Shown: positions 34,328-42,835 of the stretch, piece by piece
How positions within the stretch are numbered: position 1 is the stretch's first letter
Layout: every line of letters begins with the position of its first letter
Origin: Paenibacillus massiliensis subsp. panacisoli DSM 21345
GTDB lineage: Bacteria; Bacillota; Bacilli; Paenibacillales; Paenibacillaceae
Direction: 5' to 3'
Assembly (NCBI RefSeq): GCF_000426545.1
Contig: NZ_AUFO01000010.1
Location: 186,001-250,000, forward strand
DNA: 64,000 nt
Program-made: the position numbers and the translations under genes
The notes under the pieces: generated by a model
Told to the model about the DNA's origin: nothing
The model's database searches: none
Seen by the model: the letters and a program-made list of their open reading frames with translations, nothing else

Positions 34328-35026
34328 CTAGATAGCGCTACAATGTTTCTTAACCAGTTGATCTGCCTGACGCGTCGTTTCTGGTAAGCGATATTTGGGT
34401 GCAAGGTCCAGTATCCATTGGCAGGCAGTATCCAAGGATATACGATGGCCGACGGATATAAAAACAGGATTAACCTTATCCTGCGTCCTTAATACATTCC
34501 CGATGACCTCATCATCGTCAATTAATGGAGCAGTGCTTCCGCGCCATATGTCCGGTTCTGAATATTCACCCCATAACCTGGTTTTTCCACAGCCAATCGT
34601 TGGCACATCAAATAGTACACCTAGGTGAGAAGCAAGTCCGCACCTTCTGGGATGGGCAACACCCTGTCCATCGCACACAATCAGTTGTGGCGTGTGTTGT
34701 ATTTTTTCAAATGCCTTGATGATTGGAGGCAGTTCTCGGAAAGAAAATAATCCTGGAATATACGGGAATTGGGCGGTATCTTCAATAACAGATGTCTCTA
34801 TGCATTCTAGAGAATCCTTTTCTAGGATGACAACGGCAGCTACTAATTGATCACTTGATTTGTGATAGGCAACATCAACGCCAGCTATGTAATAAATTCC
34901 AGACAATTGATCTGTTTGAATGACTTTCTTTGCGAGCTCCTGTTGGATCTCAATGGATTGGGCTTCATTAACATCCCATGGATGAATAAATTTTGGTTCC
35001 AGCGTACTCACCTCATTAGTCTTCAA
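34328..35026 (-). CDS. nfi: Endonuclease V (deoxyinosine 3' endonuclease)
   Basis: A 232-residue protein with the endonuclease V motifs in order: YIAGVDVAY, YIPGLFSFRE, LIVCDGQGVAHPRRCGLASHLG and FISVGHRISL. Metal-binding Asp and Glu residues are present. It cleaves the second phosphodiester bond 3' of deoxyinosine, repairing adenine deamination. It is a housekeeping-type gene on the opposite strand inside the toxin array. The array may have grown around it, or it may have been carried in. It lies next to a deaminase toxin cassette; a functional link is unproven. The start appears to be TTG 35026 without a clear Shine-Dalgarno. Confidence 0.85.
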   Translation of the reverse strand: MKTNEVSTLEPKFIHPWDVNEAQSIEIQQELAKKVIQTDQLSGIYYIAGVDVAYHKSSDQLVAAVVILEKDSLECIETSVIEDTAQFPYIPGLFSFRELPPIIKAFEKIQHTPQLIVCDGQGVAHPRRCGLASHLGVLFDVPTIGCGKTRLWGEYSEPDIWRGSTAPLIDDDEVIGNVLRTQDKVNPVFISVGHRISLDTACQWILDLAPKYRLPETTRQADQLVKKHCSAI

Positions 35027-35256
35027 CTACGTTTAAGTGTGAATTGATTGTCTCTATTGTAGCAGATATCGGGTACTTAAAAACTTTTTGTACTAGTTCA
35101 ACTAGCTAATCGACGATAGTGTGAAGGTTCGCTCCGAGCAAAAGAGTTCTAAAATATCCTCTGAAGATAATTAATATGTTCTCCAATTAAAAAATTAAAT
35201 AAATCCATACGTTATTATTTAAATATTTTTTTTAGTATGAGATGAGGAATGATGGT

Positions 35257-35661
35257 ATGAAGTTGATAAGTTACGACTCAATAAAAAATTCTATTGTTTT
35301 AGATTTTGAGGAATACATTGGAGAGGAGGGCTTAAATGTAGCGCAAGTTTCAGCGAAAACTTTGGAAGAAGATTGGAGGATAGTAAATGATAGTTTATTT
35401 ACTAAAACTTTATATTTTGTTTCAATCGCAATTGAGAGCGCAAAATACAATGAAATCGCTGATTTTATTTGTTCTAATTTAGATAGTTATCTTGAAAATT
35501 CAAAATTTGAGGATACTATTGATGAAAACGAAGTAAAACAATTGTTAGAAGATGTTCAATATTGTAAGAAATTACTCACGAGTAGTGAATTGAAGATTAT
35601 AGAGACGACGTATACAACAAAAGCGAGAGTTGAATACATTTTAGGCTTAAAGTCAGATTGA
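35257..35661 (+). CDS. Orphan immunity-like protein
   Basis: A 134-residue acidic, mainly helical, AT-rich protein. Size, composition and position resemble small immunity proteins (for example the Imm3 type), but no family is certain. No toxin is left next to it: upstream is endonuclease V, downstream a toxin-less VgrG stub. It could be an immunity gene kept after loss of its toxin. GAGGA at 35244-35248 supports ATG 35257. Confidence 0.6.
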   Translation: MKLISYDSIKNSIVLDFEEYIGEEGLNVAQVSAKTLEEDWRIVNDSLFTKTLYFVSIAIESAKYNEIADFICSNLDSYLENSKFEDTIDENEVKQLLEDVQYCKKLLTSSELKIIETTYTTKARVEYILGLKSD

Positions 35662-35679
35662 TTTGAGAAACTACACATG

Positions 35680-35725
35680 AAAAGCTTATTTCAGCTCAAA
35701 TAAGAGTTAGGAATAAGCTTTTTTC
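35680..35725 (+). terminator. Terminator after orphan immunity-like gene
   Basis: Arms AAAAGCTTATT (35680-35690) and AATAAGCTTTTTT (35712-35724). The design is closely similar to that at 31880-31925. Confidence 0.8.
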
Positions 35726-35758
35726 ATTAAATGCAAAATACTGTAGATTAGTGATAGG

Positions 35759-36009
35759 GTGCTGGAGAGCGAGTTCCACCTGCTAGGCGAGAAGGCGTGG
35801 GCTGACGGCAGCGATCGGACAACCTATCGGCCGTTCGACGATGAGCCGGAACTTGGCGAAGAGCCTGAACCGGGCCCGCCGTCGGATCGGCATTTGATTG
35901 CAAGGAGGGCATGGTTGGAGCATAAGGCGCGTTCAATAGTATTATGGATCAAGTGCTACGCGGGGAGAAGATTAACTGGAAAACCGTAGTGAAGGATACT
36001 TATATTGAT
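35759..36009 (+). pseudogene. Fourth VgrG 3' fragment, internally deleted, no toxin
   Basis: Bases from 35759 match the VgrG effector from about 26035 (ESEFHLLGEKAWADGSDRTTY, DDEPELGEEPEPGPP). An internal deletion of about 280 bases relative to the copy at 32.5 kb removes the hydrophobic region, with the junction at a short CCGCC(GTCGGA) homology. The match then resumes (SIMDQVLRGEKINWKTV) and stops at TATATTGATTAA near 36009. An IS element begins 31 bases later. It is a decayed relic of another cassette. Confidence 0.75.
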
Positions 36010-36106
36010 TAAGTATAATTAATCCACAATGCGAGCTACTGATATGCTCCCATCATTGTAGACAGTAGAAAAAAACAAAACTTCTACTATGATGGGGGTT
36101 TTTGTA

Positions 36107-36796
36107 ATGTCCAAGAAAAGTCCGATTTCGTACGAATTAAAGATTCAGGCTGTGCGGCGTTGTTTACGATATGAATCAAACCCAAACCATGAGGCGAAGC
36201 AACTGGGAATCTCTCCAGATACGGTGACCGATTGGGTCAGAAAATATCAAGCAGATGGAGAAGAAGGATTAAGAAAATCCAAAGGATGGAAGGTTTACTC
36301 CAAACAGCTAAAACGATCAGCTATCCAGGATGTACTTTCTGGCGAATACTCCGTACGAGCAGTGGTGAAAAAGTATCACATTTCGAGTAGAAGTGTGTTA
36401 CAGCGTTGGGTTTCCAAGTATACTGGAGAGATACCAAGGAAACCAACTCGTAGAGGAGAAGGACAACCCTACATGAACAAAGGACGGAAAACGACTTACG
36501 AAGAACGGATTGAAATTGCACAATACACCATCGCTCACGATCTCGATTATCAGAAAGCCATCGACAAATACGGTGTCTCTTACCAGCAGGTATACGCATG
36601 GGTTCGTAAATATAAGGCAAGTGGCCAGGAGGCTTTACAGTACCTCCGGGGCCGGAAGAAGCTGCCAGAGGAGCTAAATGAGCAGGAACGCTTAAAGCTT
36701 CGGATTAAGGAACTCGAAGCGCGTAATGAGTACTTGGAAATGGAGAATGCACTCTCAAAAAAGCTGGCAGAGATCCGGCGAAGAAACACGCACTAA
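36107..36796 (+). CDS. IS3-family transposase OrfA
   Basis: A 229-residue DNA-binding protein with three helix-turn-helix-like blocks (LKIQAVRRCLRYES, QAVVKKYHISSRSVLQRW-like, IAQYTIAHDLDYQKAIDKYG) and a C-terminal coiled-coil (RIKELEARNEYLEMENALSKKLAE). ATG 36107 (SKKSPISYELK) follows GATGGGGG. Near its end AAAAAAG at 36757-36763 is a classical slippery site that allows a -1 shift into orfB. Confidence 0.88.
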   Translation: MSKKSPISYELKIQAVRRCLRYESNPNHEAKQLGISPDTVTDWVRKYQADGEEGLRKSKGWKVYSKQLKRSAIQDVLSGEYSVRAVVKKYHISSRSVLQRWVSKYTGEIPRKPTRRGEGQPYMNKGRKTTYEERIEIAQYTIAHDLDYQKAIDKYGVSYQQVYAWVRKYKASGQEALQYLRGRKKLPEELNEQERLKLRIKELEARNEYLEMENALSKKLAEIRRRNTH

Positions 36797-37671
36797 CCTT
36801 TATTCGGCATGTAGACGCCTACCAAGCCATTAAGGAATTACATGCCGACAAAGGATATGCGATCAGCAAGCTCTGTGAGCTGGCAGGAATCGCTCGATCT
36901 GCCTATTACAAGTGGCTAACATGGACGCCATCCACCAGGGAACTCGAAAATCTTGCACTGGCTAAGGAAATCAAACAGCATTATGTCAAACGAAAGAGAA
37001 TTCTCGGCTACCGCCAGATGCGTACGCAATTGAACCGTAAGCTGAAAAGAAGCTACAACCGTAAACGATATTACCGCATCATGCGTGCATTTGGATTAAG
37101 GTCAGTCATTCGCAAAAAGCGACCAAACTACGTGAAAGCTCCAGAACTTCATCTCGCAGAGAATGTCATGAACCGGGACTTCCAAGCGGATGCTCCAAAT
37201 CAAAAGTGGTGCACCGATGTAACTGAGCTGAGGTACGGGAATGGTCGCAAGGCCTACCTGAGTGCCATGATCGACGGATATGACAACTCTATTGTTTCGT
37301 GGGTATTAAGCCCTTCCAACAACAATGAGCTTGTCGTGAATACGGTAAAGAAAGCTTACGAAAGAAACCCGGGAGTCATGCCGCTGTTGCACAGTGACCG
37401 AGGCTTTCAGTATACCTCGCTTACATACAAGCAGATTCAAAAGAAATATAAGTTTACCCAAAGCATGTCTCGTGTAAGTCGGTGTCTGGATAACCAACCC
37501 ATTGAACGATTCTGGGGTACCTTTAAAGCAGAACGCTTTTACCTAGAGAAGTACGATACCTATGATGATCTCCTGCGCAGTGTGAGAACTTATATCCGTT
37601 ATTACAATAATGATCGGTACACAGAACGACTAAATGGCTTGTCCCCAAACGAATATCGACGAGCAGCTTAA
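36763..37671 (+). CDS. IS3-family transposase OrfB (DDE integrase), made by -1 frameshift
   Basis: The catalytic half of the transposase, about 300 residues, in the -1 frame relative to orfA. The frame is open from the slippery A6G at 36757-36763, and no good start codon lies early in it. It includes an HTH_21-like part (ILGYRQMRTQLNRKLKRSYN) and an integrase core with WCTDVTEL (first Asp), LLHSDRGFQY (second Asp) and NQPIERFWGTFKAE (Glu). All three catalytic acids are present, so it should be active. Confidence 0.9.
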   Translation, partial: AGRDPAKKHALTFIRHVDAYQAIKELHADKGYAISKLCELAGIARSAYYKWLTWTPSTRELENLALAKEIKQHYVKRKRILGYRQMRTQLNRKLKRSYNRKRYYRIMRAFGLRSVIRKKRPNYVKAPELHLAENVMNRDFQADAPNQKWCTDVTELRYGNGRKAYLSAMIDGYDNSIVSWVLSPSNNNELVVNTVKKAYERNPGVMPLLHSDRGFQYTSLTYKQIQKKYKFTQSMSRVSRCLDNQPIERFWGTFKAERFYLEKYDTYDDLLRSVRTYIRYYNNDRYTERLNGLSPNEYRRAA

Positions 37672-37756
37672 CGAAGAATAATCCCCCTTCACCGAGGGGG
37701 ACTACATACAGATGTTTTTGTTTTTTAGACTGTCTACTTGACAGGGAGCATATCAT

Positions 37757-37781
37757 ACCACCGTTTTGTGGTTTCTTTTTT
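37757..37781 (+). terminator. Terminator immediately right of the IS
   Basis: ACCAC (37757-37761) pairs with GTGGT (37768-37772), followed by a T-tract to about 37780. The IS inserted exactly at the base of this hairpin; before insertion it would have followed the VgrG stub. Confidence 0.7.
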
Positions 37782-38364
37782 ATTAGCAGATACATACAAG
37801 AAGTCCATTCAGGCTATTCAAGCTGATTCATCCCTTGTTTTCACAATCCTTCGCATCATAATTCCTCTCCATGCTACAACATCCAACAAAAAAATATTAC
37901 GCGTACATAACCGTGGGAATCATTAATCCCTCCTTTTTTAGTTCTTTAGAACTATGATGATAACCGAGAACCTCCCAAATAATAGTTTTTTTGAACTGAT
38001 TGCGAACATTCTTCCTTTCTGAAATGTGAAATACTTTGTATTTTTCTACTCCCCACATAGTACAAGCCATATCAGCTACTTTGTTAAGAAAATATGAAGT
38101 TATGGCAAGGAAGCTTCATGACTTCACACAAACATTTTTAAAAGTCGAATTGTAAAATGAAGCTAGGCACCTGCTTAATATTGCACTAAGGGCCTAGTTC
38201 AAGAGAAGGGTAGTCATAGCTATGGAGTAGGTATGAGCTACTAGAAGGAGTGGTAGAATTCTGTCTTATCATGGCAATTCAATTGCCAACGATATGAGCA
38301 TGAACACTACCTTTGACGAACAATCAACAATATAGTAATTCGGAGGAAAAAGGAGAGGTTATGT
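37782..38364. other. Non-coding region ahead of the glycan gene cluster
   Basis: AT-rich DNA without a supportable gene. Short palindromes are present (for example TGGCAATTCAATTGCCA near 38270) but no convincing promoter could be fixed. The promoter of the glycosyltransferase operon must lie here, and AGGAGAGG at 38351-38358 is its first ribosome-binding site. Confidence 0.4.
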
Positions 38365-39486
38365 GTGCAGGGACCTATAGCCATTTTTAGCGATAACAAC
38401 AGGGCTATTGATTATCCCAACGTAGTTTATTTCTATGAATATGTTAAATGCGAGAGCCCAGATGAAGCTTCGGCGTATGAGAAGGCATCCTGCTGTCTGA
38501 TCGACTACAGAGAGCCCGAGGAAGCTGTGCGGGTCTCGAATGAGATTCGCAGTAGATTTCCAGAAATGCCACTGTTAATCGTAACGGATGTAACAGTTAC
38601 GTTCAGTGACCAGCACATGGTTCAGATTACCGGATTCGGTCGTTTGCGCTTGTTATTCTGGCAACCTAACGACAACGAGAAGATGCTGTCCGAGATCCAA
38701 AGCCTGCTCTACCCGGAGTATTCAGGAAAGGGACAGCACATTGCCTTCATTCTGTCGGTGTATAACGAGGAGCAACGTTTTGTGCATGTTAAGACCTTTG
38801 CCGAGCGATTGCAGGCTTTTATCCGCAGTCAGATTGTGGAAGGCTCTATTTATCTCATTGATGATGGCAGCCACGATGAGACCAATACGTTGATCCGAGC
38901 GCTAAAATCATCTACGGACTTGTCCGTCAACCGGATCAACCCGAACTTCAGTCCACTGCTTCAGACCCGGGAATTGGATCGCAATACGCGCAAGGCAGGT
39001 ACTTATCTGGAAGGAATGCGCTCGATCGGTGCGGATTACTACGTCTTCGTGGATGCAGATGATTCCTTCTTTATTGAGGACATCGCCAGAATCATCAACG
39101 TGGTTAGACAGGGCTACTACGATGTTGTGATTGGAACCAAGGATATGACAGCCGAGAATCGCTCCTTATTGCGCTCCGTGGTCAGCTTTGGCAAACGTAC
39201 GATCTCCCGACCGTTTCTGCCAGCAGGCGTGATTGATTCCCAGACAGGACTCAAAGTCATGAGCTCCGTGGCTGTAAAGCGGATGTTCCCGTATCTGAAA
39301 GAGCATCTAGGGCTCGCACTGGATCTGCAAATGATGTATATTGCCAAGCGCCTGCAGCTGCGTGTATTGCAATTACCTGTGAAGTGTATTGACCGGGACG
39401 GATCGCACATCGACGTGCTGAAGGATTCGCTTCGTTTCCTGCGCTCGATGATTGATATCTGGCGTCTCGATCGGCGGGTGAGATGA
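38365..39486 (+). CDS. Receiver-like domain fused to family 2 glycosyltransferase
   Basis: A 373-residue protein starting at GTG 38365. Residues 1-120 have the strand-helix order of a CheY-like receiver (PIAIFSDNNRA, CCLIDYREPEEA, MPLLIVTDVT) but lack the phosphoacceptor surroundings, so it looks like a pseudo-receiver. From about 125 a GT-A glycosyltransferase follows (IAFILSVYNEEQRF, IYLIDDGSHDET, YYVFVDADDSFF with its DxD). It probably transfers a sugar to a lipid-linked glycan inside the membrane. The receiver-like head is unusual and may link activity to a signal. The stop overlaps the flippase start by 4 bases. Confidence 0.75.
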   Translation: MQGPIAIFSDNNRAIDYPNVVYFYEYVKCESPDEASAYEKASCCLIDYREPEEAVRVSNEIRSRFPEMPLLIVTDVTVTFSDQHMVQITGFGRLRLLFWQPNDNEKMLSEIQSLLYPEYSGKGQHIAFILSVYNEEQRFVHVKTFAERLQAFIRSQIVEGSIYLIDDGSHDETNTLIRALKSSTDLSVNRINPNFSPLLQTRELDRNTRKAGTYLEGMRSIGADYYVFVDADDSFFIEDIARIINVVRQGYYDVVIGTKDMTAENRSLLRSVVSFGKRTISRPFLPAGVIDSQTGLKVMSSVAVKRMFPYLKEHLGLALDLQMMYIAKRLQLRVLQLPVKCIDRDGSHIDVLKDSLRFLRSMIDIWRLDRRVR

Positions 39487-40754
39487 CCACGTTACACAAG
39501 CGATTGCGTCCATTAATGTTTCCTATTTTCAATGTATTGCTGAACGGCTTCAATTTCTTCTTCCACATTGCTGCGAGCTGGTACCTTACCGGACAAGCTT
39601 ATGGCCAGGCGAATGCACTGTTAGCGCTGTTTGCGCTGCTGTCTGTTCTGGGATTATCGCTACAACTGATGATCGCCAAGCTGGTATCCAAAGGAGGCCC
39701 GGACGAGTCGCCGCGTCATCTGCCGCTAGGGACACTGTTACTAAAGGCTCCTTTGCTGCTCACGGTGCTGTCCATGGCTCTGCTAGTGCTGATTCATCCA
39801 GTGCTGCGTTCGGTATTAGGCGTCGAGTCCCTTCCGATGTTCATGCTGTATAACTTGGTGGGGCTTCATATTCTGGTCAGCTCCTGTCGGGGAAGCCTGC
39901 AGGGCAGGGAACGTATGCTGTCTCTTAATGTGAATTACTATATTGAGGTATTCGGCAAGCTAAGCCTGTTTTTTGTGCTGGTTGCATTGGGGCTGAAGCT
40001 GGAAGCGCTGCTGCTAGCGAGCTGTGGGGGGATGCTATTGTCACTGCTTCACGGATGGTTCGTCTCGTCTAGAGGGGTATCCTTCAGCGGTAACAACGGG
40101 GGCCGTATCTCTGCCGGGCTGTGGAGAGCGCTAGGTCAGGATTTCACGGATAGCCTCATGACCAATCTGTTTATCTTGTTTTGTATTTCCATCGACATGC
40201 TGTACGTGCAGCATTTCTTTCCTGAGCAGGCCAGCAATTATGCGATAGCGCTCAAGTATAGCCAATTGGTGTATTACGTCTCGTACAGTCTGATCGCAGC
40301 ATTTATTCCGAAGCTTGGCGCGCAGGGGCATGACCGTCAAGCTGTTGCCAAGCTATTAGCCATTTATGCAGGTTTAATGGTTGCAGCAGCTATTTGTGTA
40401 TTTGTAGGCACAACCTATGTCTTCCCGTGGTCCATACCGTTATTATTCGGACCTTCGTATCAAGCAGCGGAGGTATTTATTCCATGGGGTGGGTGGGTGT
40501 ATTGGCTGTTCTCCATCGTATTGTTCTTCGTCCACATGCATGTATTGCTGGGTAGACGCAAATTTATGATTGGCTTAGTAGCAGGAGTTGCCGTGCTACT
40601 GAGTGCTTTTCATATGGTTCACAGAGAGCCTTTGGATTTCTTGCTGTCGCAATTGGTGGTCTATGGCGCCATGGCCCTCTACTTCGTGGTGGATGCCTAT
40701 TTCTATTTATCCAAAATCAAGATCAGGGGGGCGCTTCATGAGTACAATACGTGA
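39483..40754 (+). CDS. Wzx-type polysaccharide flippase-like membrane protein
   Basis: A 423-residue protein with about twelve transmembrane helices and the layout of polysaccharide/oligosaccharide flippases (MATE/MOP group). It starts FPIFNVLLNGFNFFFHIAASWYLT and ends VVDAYFYLSKIKIRG. It should move lipid-linked sugar units across the membrane. It overlaps the previous gene by 4 bases and the next by 17, so it is part of one translated unit of glycosyltransferases. Confidence 0.75.
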   Translation: MTTLHKRLRPLMFPIFNVLLNGFNFFFHIAASWYLTGQAYGQANALLALFALLSVLGLSLQLMIAKLVSKGGPDESPRHLPLGTLLLKAPLLLTVLSMALLVLIHPVLRSVLGVESLPMFMLYNLVGLHILVSSCRGSLQGRERMLSLNVNYYIEVFGKLSLFFVLVALGLKLEALLLASCGGMLLSLLHGWFVSSRGVSFSGNNGGRISAGLWRALGQDFTDSLMTNLFILFCISIDMLYVQHFFPEQASNYAIALKYSQLVYYVSYSLIAAFIPKLGAQGHDRQAVAKLLAIYAGLMVAAAICVFVGTTYVFPWSIPLLFGPSYQAAEVFIPWGGWVYWLFSIVLFFVHMHVLLGRRKFMIGLVAGVAVLLSAFHMVHREPLDFLLSQLVVYGAMALYFVVDAYFYLSKIKIRGALHEYNT

Positions 40755-41964
40755 GCAGGACGACACCACCGTCGTTCTATTATTATCCTGGCGTGATATT
40801 CGTTCACCTAAAAGCGGGGGAGCGGAAATATTCACGCATGAAATGCTCAAACGTTCACGGCAAGCTCGTGTTCGCTTTATCCATTTTTCGCCCCAATACG
40901 AGGGGGTGCCTGAGGAAGAAACCATCGACGGCGTAACCTATATTCGCAAAGGAAATATAGCGAGCGTCATTGTTCATGCCATGCGCTATTATCGTCGTCA
41001 TCGCACAGCGATTGATTATGTCGTGAATCAGGCGAATACTCACCAATTCTTTACCCGATTCTGGGTGGAGTCCTCCAAGCGTATCTTCTTTATCCATCAG
41101 CTAACGAGAGAAATCTGGTTCGAGAATGCCAAATTCCCGTTAAATGTGGTTGGTTATCTCTTGGAGCCCTTGATGCTTAAGCTGGCCCGGAAGGATCGCA
41201 CACTTACAGTCTCTCCCTCTACGCGGTATGACCTGCTGAAGCTGGGGTTCCACCCGGATCAGGTACACCTGTTGCCGGAGGGGATTGAATTTGAACACTG
41301 GAGACGTGACCAATTTCTGACCAAGGAGCCGAATCCCACCTTTATGTATGCTGGACGATTTGTGAAGTATAAAGGAATTGACCTGGCCGTTGAAGCCTTT
41401 GGCAGACTTAAGAAGAACTATCCGAATGCTGTACTCTGGATTGTCGGCAAAACTAACAAAGCCTATGTAGAGGAACAGTTAGTACCGATTATGAAGCAAT
41501 ATGGATTGACTTATGGAGTGCCGGATGAGCAGGGGCAGCCGCAGGCCGACGTTACCTTCTTCGGATTCGTGTCTGCCGAGCTTAAGCTGGAGCTGATGAG
41601 TCGTGCCCATGCGCTGGTATTTCCATCCTTGCGTGAGGGCTGGGGGCTGACCATTACCGAGGCGGCAGCTGTCGGAACTCCAAGCATTGTGAGCAATTCG
41701 CCTGGGCTGGTAGATGCTACGGATTTCGGAAAGAGCGGATATCTATGCTTCCATGGTGATGTGCGCGGACTATCTGAGCAAATGGAACGAGCGGCGAAGG
41801 GTGGAGAGGAATATTTGGCCATTCGTGAGCGGGCGTACCAGTATGCTTTGAAATTTCATTTTGATCATACGGCAGTCGCATTGGACAAGCTGCTGGAACA
41901 ATGGATAGAGGAGGCGGAACAGAGTGGACAAAGCGGTCATTCTCTTCTCCACGTACAACAATGA
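40738..41964 (+). CDS. Family 4 (GT-B) glycosyltransferase
   Basis: A 408-residue protein. The N-terminal half has the KSGGAEIFTHEMLKR motif of retaining GT4 enzymes, and the C-terminal half has PEGIEFEHW, FMYAGRFVKYKGIDLAVEAF and VFPSLREGWGLTITEAAAVGTP with the EX7E-type donor site. It transfers a nucleotide-sugar residue, with retention, to a glycan acceptor. The ATG at 40738 lies 17 bases inside the flippase gene with AGGGGGG upstream. The next gene overlaps its end. Confidence 0.9.
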   Translation: MSTIREQDDTTVVLLLSWRDIRSPKSGGAEIFTHEMLKRSRQARVRFIHFSPQYEGVPEEETIDGVTYIRKGNIASVIVHAMRYYRRHRTAIDYVVNQANTHQFFTRFWVESSKRIFFIHQLTREIWFENAKFPLNVVGYLLEPLMLKLARKDRTLTVSPSTRYDLLKLGFHPDQVHLLPEGIEFEHWRRDQFLTKEPNPTFMYAGRFVKYKGIDLAVEAFGRLKKNYPNAVLWIVGKTNKAYVEEQLVPIMKQYGLTYGVPDEQGQPQADVTFFGFVSAELKLELMSRAHALVFPSLREGWGLTITEAAAVGTPSIVSNSPGLVDATDFGKSGYLCFHGDVRGLSEQMERAAKGGEEYLAIRERAYQYALKFHFDHTAVALDKLLEQWIEEAEQSGQSGHSLLHVQQ

Positions 41965-42835
41965 ACGGAACATAGAACCATGCCTGCGAAGCTGTATGGG
42001 GCAAAATTACAAGGATCTGCACATCGTGATTGCCGATGACGGCTCAGAAGATCGAACGGTGGAGGTCATTCACACGCTGGCTGCGGGGAGCTCAGTGCCT
42101 GTTACGGTATTAGAGCTTCCTCATGGAGAGCGCGGAGTCGCACGAGTGAGGGCGGTCGAGGAGGCTCGGCAATTGGGTGCTGACTATATTCTTGTACTCG
42201 ATTCGGATATGATTTTAGCGGAGAATTTGATCCAGCAGGGCGTGGAGTATTTTGACGATCACCAGGATACCGGAGCACTGGTCATTCCTGAGGAGGCATA
42301 CACCGAGGCAGACAACTTCTTCTCGAAGGTAAAGGTATTTGAGCGCAATGTAATTAATAATGCAGGAGAGACCTTGGGAAAACGCTCCATAGAGGCGGCA
42401 CGCTTCTGGCGGATGAGCTCCTATGAATCGACAGGAGGGTTCAATGCGGAGCAGATTGCTTTCGAGGAGATCCAGCCGACACTGCGTTATCTGGAGGCCG
42501 GTGGAGTCATCCGCCGTGCAGTATTTACACGAATCTATCATGACGAGAAGCAGGTATATCTGAAGGATGTATTACGCAAAAAGGCCTATTATTTCTCGGT
42601 GATGGATCGGACGATGTCATCGGAGGAGGGCGGATGGCGAAAGGCACTGGAACGCTGGTACTTCTTCCGTCCAGTGCTGTATACGTGGGGGAATGTTAAG
42701 CGTTATGTTCGTCATCCATTATTGACAGCAGGCATGCTGTGGATGTACGTCTGCCTGACTGTAATAGGGGGTGCCGCCGTATTAAGAGGCGGCAGCCGTA
42801 GCTCAAGCGATCTCGCTAAGGCGGATAAGGCGTAG
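41924..42835 (+). CDS. Family 2 glycosyltransferase
   Basis: A 303-residue GT-A enzyme with VILFSTYNNERNI, IVIADDGSEDRT and the DxD motif YILVLDSDM. A C-terminal hydrophobic stretch (LLTAGMLWMYVCLTVIGGAAVL) may anchor it to the membrane. GTG 41924 overlaps the GT4 gene. Its last 33 bases overlap the convergent response-regulator gene on the minus strand, which is unusual and may create mutual antisense effects. Confidence 0.85.
   Translation: MDKAVILFSTYNNERNIEPCLRSCMGQNYKDLHIVIADDGSEDRTVEVIHTLAAGSSVPVTVLELPHGERGVARVRAVEEARQLGADYILVLDSDMILAENLIQQGVEYFDDHQDTGALVIPEEAYTEADNFFSKVKVFERNVINNAGETLGKRSIEAARFWRMSSYESTGGFNAEQIAFEEIQPTLRYLEAGGVIRRAVFTRIYHDEKQVYLKDVLRKKAYYFSVMDRTMSSEEGGWRKALERWYFFRPVLYTWGNVKRYVRHPLLTAGMLWMYVCLTVIGGAAVLRGGSRSSSDLAKADKA

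Larger units (their letters stand above)
36040..37755 (+). mobile_element. Complete IS3-family insertion sequence (1,716 bp)
   Basis: The element starts TGATATGCTCCC and ends GGGAGCATATCA, with the TG...CA ends of the IS3 family. The inverted repeats extend about 45 bases: 12 identical, 6 different, then GTAGACAGT and an A-rich stretch shared by both ends. A 3-base direct duplication TAC flanks it (36037-36039 and 37756-37758), so it arrived by transposition. It carries orfA and orfB joined by an A6G frameshift site. A hairpin at about 36048-36097 (CCCATCAT...ATGATGGG with T-tract) near the left end may insulate the transposase from outside transcription. It sits directly before a terminator that closed the toxin array. 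Confidence 0.92.

Noticed and set aside
36057..37738. Shorter IS borders beginning at TGTAGACAGT
   Set aside because: The longer inverted repeats TGATATGCTCCC/GGGAGCATATCA give proper TG...CA ends and a 3-base target duplication; the shorter choice does not.
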